Below, one piece after another: positions 1 to 5,340 of a DNA stretch of 9,146 nucleotides. The notes under the pieces are model-generated. The model had not been told where the DNA came from. It saw nothing but the letters and a program-made list of their open reading frames with translations, and made no database searches. Source of the DNA: an uncultured Lachnospiraceae bacterium (GTDB lineage Bacteria > Bacillota > Clostridia > Lachnospirales > Lachnospiraceae); assembly GCA_958402795.1 (NCBI GenBank), contig CATXUX010000066.1:1-9146 (forward strand), read 5' to 3'. How positions within the stretch are numbered: position 1 is the stretch's first letter; each line of letters opens with the position of its first letter. The position numbers were made by a program, and so were the translations under genes.

Positions 1-189
1 TACCTTGGCAGCAATAAAGATTGACGTGGGCCCGTCCGCCCCTCCGATCACCATAGTCTCGCCGACTACAGAAAGCTCCCTCTGGCTCTTAACTTTCATC
101 ATAATCCCCGCAGCCAAAAGCACCGCTCCGGCAAGACCTGCCATCATTGCCACAATTCTTTTCAGCCCTGCTTCCCTCCGTTTTTTCAT
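1..189 (-). CDS. Small single-span membrane protein with OadB-like GGADGPTSIF motif (3' end outside window)
   Basis: 63 codons are visible and the frame is still open at the window edge, so the C-terminus is missing. The N-terminus is basic (KKRREAGLKR). A hydrophobic segment follows at about residues 13-31, then a short linker and the motif VIGGADGPTSIFIA at about residues 48-61. That glycine-rich motif is known from the beta subunit of sodium-translocating decarboxylases such as oxaloacetate decarboxylase. Here it sits in a small protein with one predicted membrane span, so decarboxylase function should not be assumed. Many Firmicutes carry short proteins of this type, often annotated by that motif alone. 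The start is the ATG at 189. A weak AAAGGA lies about 12 bases upstream. It follows the four-span membrane gene by 42 bases and is probably co-transcribed with it. Family recognition is from memory of the motif. Confidence 0.6.
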   Translation of the reverse strand, partial: MKKRREAGLKRIVAMMAGLAGAVLLAAGIMMKVKSQRELSVVGETMVIGGADGPTSIFIAAKV

Positions 190-231
190 AAATATTTATA
201 ATCCTTTTTAGCTGATCAGATTGGAATCCGA

Positions 232-603
232 TTAACGGATTGTCTTTTTAGAGGGACTAAGAAACTTATCGTAAATAATACCGGATAATGTAAGGCAAAT
301 AAACACCACGGTCCAAATGATCCAAAGATTATTTGTTGTTGCGCCTCCCGCATCCGTACCATCGGTTTGAAAAATAACTCCGACAACAAATCCGGCAATG
401 TATGAAAAGGCAGTACATATAGGCATTGTTTTTCCTTCAAGGATAAACGATATTGTCACAGCAATTATCCCGATAGCAAACAATATAACAGGCCATTGCT
501 TCATTCCATGAATATCAAAAAATACATATCTGCACAAAACAAAACCAATACAAAGCACACCCAAAGACAGTAAATGAATCATAACATTTTTCTTATTTAA
601 CAC
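232..603 (-). CDS. Small hydrophobic membrane protein, about four spans, unknown function
   Basis: 123 aa, very hydrophobic. Predicted membrane segments lie at about residues 9-30, 36-55, 60-80 and 91-112, and the C-terminus is short and basic (SPSKKTIR). I do not recognise the family. The start appears to be GTG at 603, because AGAAGGGA lies about 5 bases upstream. An ATG seven codons in (582) is an alternative. The gene follows the upstream two-span membrane gene by only 15 bases and therefore belongs to the same operon. Base composition is AT-rich compared with the replication genes and the right-hand operon, in keeping with an accessory origin. No catalytic motif is visible. A helper or immunity role is possible but is not shown by the sequence. 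Confidence 0.75.
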   Translation of the reverse strand: MLNKKNVMIHLLSLGVLCIGFVLCRYVFFDIHGMKQWPVILFAIGIIAVTISFILEGKTMPICTAFSYIAGFVVGVIFQTDGTDAGGATTNNLWIIWTVVFICLTLSGIIYDKFLSPSKKTIR

Positions 604-618
604 ACAAATCCCTTCTCT

Positions 619-882
619 TTATCCAACTTCCGATTTATCGTCTTCTAATTCGTCCTTTTTCACTTTTTTCCTGATTATTGCTTTCACAATAAGCGCCGCT
701 AAAATAATCGCGCCTGATACGATGCCAAACAGCAGGATAACCGTGTACCATGGCGCTGATGACACCTCATAAATCTCTGGATGAATCTTATAGTCCCAGT
801 ATGTATAAACGCTTCTTGCTAAAAACACTCCGATAAAGGCCCCGATCAGACAGTTTAAAAATGTATTGAGTTTATTCCACAT
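619..882 (-). CDS. Small two-span membrane protein, unknown function
   Basis: 87 aa from the ATG at 882. This start is chosen over an ATG at 927 because GGGAG lies 9 bases upstream (plus 892-896), and because starting here avoids overlap with the restored frame of the upstream gene, which ends at 908. One hydrophobic segment lies at about residues 7-26 and a second at about 45-66. Between them is a polar, aromatic-rich loop (YTYWDYKIHPEIYE). The tail is strongly charged (RKKVKKDELEDDKSE). The layout suggests an inner-membrane protein with a cytosolic charged tail. The family is not recognised. It sits in a tight run with the DUF3221-like gene (25-base gap) and the four-span protein (15-base gap). 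Confidence 0.75.
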   Translation of the reverse strand: MWNKLNTFLNCLIGAFIGVFLARSVYTYWDYKIHPEIYEVSSAPWYTVILLFGIVSGAIILAALIVKAIIRKKVKKDELEDDKSEVG

Positions 883-907
883 AAAGTCCCGCTCCCTTAA
901 ACAAACA

Positions 908-1233
908 TCAGCCCTCAAAGTCATCATCCAGCAGCTGCACCTTCAAGACTTCCTGGATCCCGGCGGGAGATGATTCCCGTACCAGTCCCGTAAAGGTAAT
1001 CGAAATATTATCCCCTTCTCCAGGTCTTTGGGGCTGATCCTCGTCCCTCGCCACAGATAAGAGGTCTCTTCCATTACGGGAAATGTAAATCTGCCCCTGA
1101 AATTAATATCATTGATCTCCATGCCCTGAACCGTTATGGAACTGTCGGAAATGTCAGTAATAGCCGCATAGAACGTCTCTGTCTCATAACTGGCTGCCGC
1201 GGCATGTCGCACCGCTATTTTTCCATTCATCAT
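908..1233 (-). pseudogene. Frameshifted DUF3221/YobA-like (OB-fold type) small protein
   Basis: Starting at ATG 1233 the frame reads MMNGKIAVRHAAAASYETE and continues to about residue 74 (SPKDLEKG). It then runs on out of frame to a stop at 943. Adding one base in the G run at 1012-1015 restores a natural continuation beginning DNISITFTGLVRESSPAGIQ and ending LLDDDFEG, with a stop at 908-910. The restored protein is 108 aa. Its pattern of an ITDIS-ITV strand, an acidic middle, then GD-I-ITF-G and a final KVQLLD strand resembles the DUF3221/YobA OB-fold family, though no signal peptide is seen. The restored stop leaves 25 bases before the next start, a normal operon spacing. A real one-base deletion and a sequencing error in the homopolymer are both possible. 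Confidence 0.65.
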
Positions 1234-1285
1234 GTACGCCCCGTTTTTACTTTCCCCATCATGGTATTTGTGCAGATAAAAACAA

Positions 1286-2155
1286 TCAATTCGCCTGCGC
1301 GTCCGTTTCCTCTGTCCTGGAAATCCCACTTTCATCCAGTAAATCCGCCGGGACAGAACTGATACTTGCCTGCTCTTCCCCAGTTAATCCGTTGTACCAC
1401 GCAAGCCACCGAAGGGTATCCTCCGACAGTCCGCTTTTATCCCACCATCTTCCTGCAAAATAAACCTGGCTTTCATCCACGTATCGCCGCTTAAATACCA
1501 TCCATTTTCCGTCAATGCATACTTCCAAGGTTCCTTCCTCCGTCCCCCACTGATATCCATACCCTGCGCCGAAATTGGACTGGTTGTTTTCAGACGGTAC
1601 TTCCGTCCGCTCCACCGCGGCCGTGATCTCGCCGTCCATGACACCGCAGCGGCCTGTAACCGTGCTTTCTCTTCCGGTATCATAATACATTGCCCCGTCT
1701 GCCATAACCATGGGGATCCGGTCATTCAACACTGGTTCCCCGGATTCCAGAAGTTTATCCAGCAGCACGCCAAGGGCAGGGGCAGGCTCATAGATTCCCT
1801 GATAAGGCTGTTCCACATAATCCGTACTGTCCTTCTCGTAATAAAAAAGCGTGTAAACATGGTCTTCTGTATCTTTGAAATGAATGGAGGTATATTCATC
1901 CTCCTGTGGGACATCCTGCACGGACTGCTGACCCGTGGGTTCCATATCCGCCAGAATGAAAAGCAGTTCACCGATTTGTTCTTTATTTCCACAGTCTGTC
2001 GTCTTCCCGTCCCGTTCAATGGAAACGGTCTGCACACTTTCCTCTGGCGGCAGCACGGCAGGCTCCGATGCGGGAGATGGACTGCAGGCTGACATTACTG
2101 CCGCGTAAACCATCCATATCATTCCGATGAATCCCTTTTTTAATCCATGGCCCAT
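1286..2155 (-). CDS. Secreted lipoprotein with DUF5301-like domain
   Basis: 289 aa from ATG 2155, chosen because GGGGGTGAG lies just upstream (plus 2160-2168). The ATG at 2188 has no such site. The N-terminus has basic residues (GHGLKK), a hydrophobic core at about residues 9-22 and a lipobox-like MSAC, so a lipid-anchored surface protein is likely. The -3 methionine makes the lipobox slightly atypical. A proline- and acid-rich linker follows. Residues about 40-125 carry features of DUF5301: a strand, the helix KEQIGELLFILADMEPTG, then SVQDVP, IHF and EQPYQGIYE. The rest is aromatic-rich and unrecognised, ending in an acidic, Ser/Thr-rich tail. It lies 140 bases after the helicase gene and 52 bases before the frameshifted gene. 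The family assignment is by remembered motif and is tentative; the lipoprotein call is firmer. Confidence 0.75.
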   Translation of the reverse strand: MGHGLKKGFIGMIWMVYAAVMSACSPSPASEPAVLPPEESVQTVSIERDGKTTDCGNKEQIGELLFILADMEPTGQQSVQDVPQEDEYTSIHFKDTEDHVYTLFYYEKDSTDYVEQPYQGIYEPAPALGVLLDKLLESGEPVLNDRIPMVMADGAMYYDTGRESTVTGRCGVMDGEITAAVERTEVPSENNQSNFGAGYGYQWGTEEGTLEVCIDGKWMVFKRRYVDESQVYFAGRWWDKSGLSEDTLRWLAWYNGLTGEEQASISSVPADLLDESGISRTEETDAQAN

Positions 2156-2295
2156 AATGCTCACCCCCGGTAATGCAATCTTCAACATTTGGTTTCTTTA
2201 ATAAAACTATATCATATTCCGACGCTCCGTGTATTACTTATGCCTTACATTTTATTAAATCTCCTACAGCATGGCGATATCCCAAGATACGGTAC

Positions 2296-3321
2296 TTAAA
2301 CTTCCAGTATCCCGTCATCCTGCGTTTGCTTTTTGGAACCCTTTGGCGGCTTTCCACTCCGCGCAGGCGGAAGTTCCTCGAAGCAGCTGTGGACTGGATA
2401 AAACCGATAAGGGATGCGGATCCCGACAGCTCCGTATCTCTGCTTCAGTACGCAGACTTCCAGTTCCCGCGGATTCTGCCCCTGCGCCTGAAAAACGTCA
2501 AAGTCCCTGGCTCCGACACCCCTGTACTGCATTCCCAGAACGGTATCACAGGAATATTCAATGCTCCCAGTGTCCTTATACGATCGGAGGGATACCGGCT
2601 GGTCGTAGCTTTCCCGGTTGAGGCTGCTGATCAGGACAACCGGCAGTGCCCTGGAATCACTCAGGGACTTAAGCACCCGCAGACTTTCATCTACTGCCTG
2701 TTTGTCGGTGAGGCTGCCTTTTCCTTCCGGTGCGGCAAGGATCTGCAGGTAGTCCACGATGACCACCGGAACAACCCCAAATGCGGCTATATAGTTTTCC
2801 ACATACTGTGCGATGTCCGCCGCAGTCCATGCCTTGGCCCCGCATTCTTCCACCGTAATGGTACAGCTGCGTTTTTCCACTTTCCCAGCGGCTTCTGCTA
2901 CGGCCATCCATTCACGGTCCGTAAGCTTCATGAAAGCCGTACGGTTTCTCAGCTCACCGGATGTCCTTAACAATCCGGCGGAAGTTTCGTGCCAATCCAT
3001 GTAAAGCTGCCTGCTGACAGCCTTTGCCGCCAGATCCACGGACTGCATTTCCAGGGAAAACACAATCACATGGGTTCCCCTTGCTGCCATTTGTTCCGCC
3101 ATCTGCATCACATAGGTTGATTTTCCCAGGGACGGAACTGCGCCAAGGCAGTGAAGGCCGGCAGTCAGTCCGCCTCCAAGGCACCTGTCCAGTTCCGCGT
3201 ATCCGGTCGGGCGGCAGGCTTCAAATACGGCGTCATCCGCCTTCCCAATCAGCGCTGCCACATTAGACAGACGCTTCCGCGTATTCCGTTCCCGGAAAAC
3301 AGTTAAGTCATCGTTAGTCAT
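2296..3321 (-). CDS. DnaB-type replicative helicase, C-terminal ATPase domain only
   Basis: 341 aa. The RecA-like helicase core is clear: Walker A GAVPSLGKST at residues 60-69 (K67), SLEM at 89-92 with the catalytic-type Glu91, Walker B VVIVDYLQIL at 186-195 (D190), an H3-like SSLNRES at 232-238 (the usual Gln is replaced by Ser), and TGSIEYSCDTVLGM followed by KQRYG at 293-297, whose R295 matches the DnaB arginine-finger position. Full DnaB is about 450 aa. The N-terminal collar domain is missing, leaving about 40 residues before the core. The protein probably unwinds DNA at the element's own origin or acts as a related ATPase. AAGGAG sits 8 bases before the ATG. A -35/-10 pair lies directly upstream, and the origin-like non-coding region and rep gene come before that. 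A RadA-like role is less likely, as no zinc finger is seen. Confidence 0.88.
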   Translation of the reverse strand: MTNDDLTVFRERNTRKRLSNVAALIGKADDAVFEACRPTGYAELDRCLGGGLTAGLHCLGAVPSLGKSTYVMQMAEQMAARGTHVIVFSLEMQSVDLAAKAVSRQLYMDWHETSAGLLRTSGELRNRTAFMKLTDREWMAVAEAAGKVEKRSCTITVEECGAKAWTAADIAQYVENYIAAFGVVPVVIVDYLQILAAPEGKGSLTDKQAVDESLRVLKSLSDSRALPVVLISSLNRESYDQPVSLRSYKDTGSIEYSCDTVLGMQYRGVGARDFDVFQAQGQNPRELEVCVLKQRYGAVGIRIPYRFYPVHSCFEELPPARSGKPPKGSKKQTQDDGILEV

Positions 3322-3342
3322 ATGGTCATCTCCTTCTTACAT

Positions 3343-3371
3343 TTTATAAAAACGGCCGTCGTGCCTTCCAA
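3343..3371 (-). promoter_or_regulatory. Probable sigma-70/SigA promoter for the helicase gene
   Basis: On the minus strand TTGGAA (plus 3366-3371) is followed after exactly 17 bases by TATAAA (plus 3343-3348). The spacing is ideal and the hexamers match consensus at 4/6 and 5/6. The start point would fall just before the AAGGAG ribosome binding site at plus 3330-3336, giving a very short leader. Confidence 0.45.
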
Positions 3372-3374
3372 TGC

Positions 3375-3434
3375 GTCCGGCTTAGGAGGCGGTCAGGGGC
3401 GTGGATGCAACACGCACCCGCCTCCGTACCGGAC
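3375..3434. repeat. Large three-part stem-loop upstream of the helicase promoter
   Basis: Three nested inverted repeats share one axis. GTCCGG (3375-3380) pairs with CCGGAC (3429-3434), GGAGGCGG (3385-3392) with CCGCCTCC (3418-3425), and GCGTG (3399-3403) with CACGC (3411-3415), closing a 7-base loop. Nineteen perfect G/C-rich pairs are interrupted by small internal loops. It lies a few bases upstream of the predicted -35 box, so it is outside the helicase transcript if that promoter is used. No T-run follows on either side, which argues against an intrinsic terminator. An origin element, transfer-origin hairpin or operator would fit. Confidence 0.6.
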
Positions 3435-3604
3435 CCCCATGGTTTTACTTCGTTTTATAAGCGGTTGGCGGCCATGATCCTTTATATTGGATAATACGCC
3501 CGCCCGGCAGATCCGGCGGCGCACCGCATTTACGGCCCAGGCTATCCATTTCCTCACGCCCTCACCAATACCGCCGCCGGAGCACAAGGGCCAAGGCGCA
3601 GTCG

Positions 3605-3666
3605 GGCTCCCGTGCCCGGACGGAGCCGCAGGCCCTGCAGTTACCTACAGTTACCTCCTGGTAACT
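3605..3666. repeat. Cluster of short inverted and direct repeats
   Basis: GGCTCC (3605-3610) is mirrored by GGAGCC (3622-3627). GCAGG/CCTGC form an 11-base palindrome at 3628-3638. AGTTACC (3649-3655) and GGTAACT (3660-3666) form a perfect 7-bp inverted repeat with a 4-base loop. CAGTTACCT also occurs twice at 10-bp spacing (3638-3646 and 3648-3656). The 10-bp periodicity would place both copies on the same DNA face, as expected for protein binding. Nothing links it to a known site. Confidence 0.5.
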
Positions 3667-3701
3667 ACATCCCAAAAACCGACCCCCGGAAAACCCTTAT
3701 T

Positions 3702-3710
3702 TTATCAACA
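3702..3710 (+). promoter_or_regulatory. DnaA-box-like site
   Basis: TTATCAACA matches the bacterial DnaA box TTATNCACA at all but one position. It sits in a locally AT-rich patch 28 bases from the iterons. Only one copy was noticed, and a 9-base site can occur by chance, so support comes mainly from its place in an origin-like region. Confidence 0.35.
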
Positions 3711-3737
3711 AAATCACCCCATTACGTTCTTTGCGGG

Positions 3738-3825
3738 AATCACCACTTTTCGGTGGTCCAATCACCACTTTTCGGTGGTCTAATCACCACTTTTCGGTGG
3801 TTCAATCATCACTTTTCGGTGGTCT
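3738..3825. repeat. Four tandem 22-bp iterons
   Basis: Four head-to-tail copies start at 3738, 3760, 3782 and 3804, each exactly 22 bp long. The core is AATCACCACTTTTCGGTGGT plus two variable bases. Each core contains the inverted repeat ACCAC / GTGGT around TTTTCG. Three copies have an identical 20-base core and the fourth has one C-to-T change in the left arm. A 22-bp period is close to two helical turns, which puts all copies on one face of the DNA, as in initiator-binding iterons. The copy at 3804-3825 overlaps the last codons of the rep gene. This is not a CRISPR array because there are no unique spacers. Confidence 0.9.
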
Positions 3826-4747
3826 CTCCCAACAGGATTTCCACCCCTGTAATAGCATTTCCTTCCCTGGTTTCCGAATATCCCGCAATGTAACCGGCCT
3901 GCCGGAAGGCATCCAGTATCTGTTTGACTGCCTTATGTACTTTGGCCCGTTTGTTAAGCCAGGAGGATCTTGACGCGAAATCCTCCTCCCTGTATCCCAA
4001 TTCGGCAAACATCCCCTTCTCACGCTGGGTTTTCCTGTCATACCACTCATAACGGATACGGCGGCTGTAGACCGTGGCTTTTTCCTTTTTCATCCGGGCA
4101 ATCCGCTTCAGCAGATACCGCTTCAGGATAACATTCTCATCCGTATCCGGCAGGAACCCTCCCGTGGAAGCCAACAGCTCGATCGGGACACTAATCATCT
4201 GCTTTATTCTTTCGGCATATGCATAAAGTGCGGGCAATTCCAGCAGCCTGTACCCTTCCACAACCGTCTGATTGCCGGACTGTATTTCCACGCTTGATAC
4301 CGGCAGAAAATAGCTCCGGTACTTTGCTGTTTCATTCTTTTCGATTAATTTTCTGGCCCTCAGCTCATTCGTACAGTCAATCGTAATCAGGATAAGCCGC
4401 AGTTTCTCCACGCTTTCCTTCAGCCTGGCGATTTTTTGTGCCGTAATGTCCTGGTCCATGTTGCCGGACATGACCCGGATGACGGTCTGCAGTGAAAATG
4501 TCTGGTATCCGCTTTTATACAGCGTATAGAACGCATCCATGACAGCCATATCATACGGAGAAATATCATTGCATGACAGCTGTATGTTTTTGTCATGGCA
4601 CAGATTGACCAGAGTTACGACCTTCCGGCTGGGAAGGGTGGAAACCCGGATCATCTGTTTTTCCGCCAGCCCCTTGTTAACGGTCAGCATATTCGCCACT
4701 TTACAGTTATTCATGCATTCCTTTTTAACTTTTATCGATCCGCCCAT
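3809..4747 (-). CDS. Probable iteron-binding replication initiator protein
   Basis: 312 aa from ATG 4747. GAGGAGG lies 6 bases upstream, and the in-frame ATG at 4762 would place that site inside the gene. No named family is certain. The N-terminal half (LPSRKVVTLVNLCHDKNI, then ISPYDMAVMDAFYTLYKSG) is helical and resembles the first winged helix of plasmid Rep proteins. The C-terminal part has a basic patch (KRYLLKRIARMKKEK) and ends in a winged-helix-like unit, KVHKAVKQILDAFRQAGYI, followed by a turn and the strand ITGVEILLG. The last four codons and the stop lie in an iteron. It would recognise those iterons, open the origin and recruit the helicase encoded about 490 bases downstream on the same strand. 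Initiator identity rests on context plus fold impression. A regulator of the same region is the alternative. Confidence 0.65.
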   Translation of the reverse strand: MGGSIKVKKECMNNCKVANMLTVNKGLAEKQMIRVSTLPSRKVVTLVNLCHDKNIQLSCNDISPYDMAVMDAFYTLYKSGYQTFSLQTVIRVMSGNMDQDITAQKIARLKESVEKLRLILITIDCTNELRARKLIEKNETAKYRSYFLPVSSVEIQSGNQTVVEGYRLLELPALYAYAERIKQMISVPIELLASTGGFLPDTDENVILKRYLLKRIARMKKEKATVYSRRIRYEWYDRKTQREKGMFAELGYREEDFASRSSWLNKRAKVHKAVKQILDAFRQAGYIAGYSETREGNAITGVEILLGETTEK

Positions 4748-4820
4748 GTTGATCCTCCTCATGTTTAGTCTTTCTACCTATAATGGTGGGCGCGATAAAG
4801 CCAAAATTGGTTTTTCTTTC

Positions 4821-4868
4821 AAAAAAATAAAAAGCAGACGAAATTAGTCGCTTCGCCTGCTCTTTTTT
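4821..4868. terminator. Intrinsic terminator, works in both directions
   Basis: GCAGACGAA (4834-4842) pairs with TTCGCCTGC (4852-4860) around a 9-base loop. On the minus strand the single non-Watson-Crick position is a G-U pair, so all nine pairs hold. A T-rich run follows on the minus strand (plus 4821-4833) and TCTTTTTT follows on the plus strand. It ends the transcript of the truncated gene at 4935-5174 and insulates rep from upstream reading. Confidence 0.85.
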
Positions 4869-4934
4869 CCTGCATTTCTTGTTTTATTGTTTTATGACTG
4901 GTGCACAGCTTAAATTACCATTTCATCAAAAAGG

Positions 4935-5174
4935 TCAAACTCTAACTTTTTTACACCACTGCTGTTCCAATTTCATTCGATCCATCAGTTTCTTCCAGCT
5001 AATCTCATTCTCCTGCTTCTCAGCCTGGCGCTCTTCTTCTGTCATCGTCTCACGTTCCGCTTGCAGCTCGGCACGAATTTCCTCCAACTCCTTTTTAGCT
5101 TTCGTATAATAAGCGTTTGCAAAACGCCAGACCCCGCATAAATACGGGATTCTTTTCCCAAATAAAATAACTCC
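4935..5174 (-). pseudogene. 3' remnant of an unidentified gene
   Basis: An open frame of 79 codons without a usable start is bounded upstream by a stop at 5175-5177. It begins GVILFGKRIPYLCGVWRF, and the coding character is convincing from ANAYYTKAKKELEEIRAEL onward: a charged, helical, coiled-coil-like stretch rich in Glu, Lys, Arg and Gln, then SWKKLMDRMKLEQQW before the stop. The terminator at 4821-4868 lies about 65 bases further on, as expected for the genuine 3' end of a gene. The upstream neighbour is the insertion-sequence remnant at about 5178-5340, which suggests that insertion or recombination removed the 5' part. I cannot name the family. The first 18 residues may be junction sequence and not true coding. 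Confidence 0.45.
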
Positions 5175-5177
5175 TCA

Positions 5178-5340
5178 CTGATTTGTGGTAAAATTGAGTT
5201 GTCCAAAAACAATCCACCATCCGCCAGAAAGGAGTTGTACCTATATGATAACATACAAACAGCTTTCTTTGGCAGATATTTTTACTGATTGCCAAAATAA
5301 ATTTGATAACGGCAAATATGAGTTCCTTTCCATACTCGAT
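5178..5340 (+). mobile_element. Remnant of an insertion sequence: upstream end and first ~32 codons of the transposase
   Basis: On the plus strand AAAGGAG precedes ATG 5245, and the frame begins MITYKQLSLADIFTDCQNKF, then DNGKYEFLSIL. This is the remembered N-terminus of DDE transposases found in many copies in Clostridia, which continue past FLSIL(D/E) into a conserved charged region. Here the match stops at about 5340, where the sequence becomes the antisense of the WYL pseudogene. Only the left part of the element therefore remains, and no right end is visible. The left boundary is uncertain: the non-coding leader, including TTGTGGTAAAATTG, probably belongs to the element. The IS family is not assigned with confidence. 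The remnant cannot encode an active enzyme. Confidence 0.45.

Larger units (their letters stand above)
3372..3808. other. Non-coding origin-like region between rep and helicase genes
   Basis: About 440 bases carry no convincing gene. The only frame of note, 3393-3587 on the minus strand, needs a TTG start without a ribosome binding site. Instead the stretch holds, in minus-strand order, four iterons, a DnaA-box-like site, three clustered inverted repeats at 3605-3666 and a strong stem-loop at 3375-3434. This arrangement beside an initiator gene is what an iteron-controlled origin looks like. That it is the functional origin is inference. Confidence 0.55.

Noticed and set aside
2244..2255. 12-bp sequence CTTACATTTTAT shared with 3336-3347
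   Set aside because: In 9 kb a few 12-bp matches are expected by chance, and the second copy lacks a matching promoter layout.
2173..2970. Long plus-strand open frame of 265 codons
   Set aside because: It is antisense to the helicase gene, whose motifs are unmistakable; the plus-strand translation has no domain character.
3393..3587. 64-codon minus-strand frame in the origin region
   Set aside because: It needs a TTG start without a ribosome binding site and crosses half of the stem-loop; composition reflects GC-rich structured DNA.
3738..3825. Four repeats considered as a CRISPR array
   Set aside because: Copies are directly adjacent at 22-bp period with only two variable bases between cores, so there are no spacers; iterons fit better.
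4748..4762. Upstream ATG as the rep start
   Set aside because: The GAGGAGG ribosome binding site overlaps this ATG and is correctly spaced for ATG 4747 instead.
4779..4784. Perfect TATAAT on the plus strand
   Set aside because: No -35-like hexamer at suitable distance and no plus-strand gene follows before the terminator.
5113..5127. Palindrome GCGTTT-GCA-AAACGC
   Set aside because: It lies within the remnant coding sequence and has no supporting neighbouring site; too short to claim as an operator.
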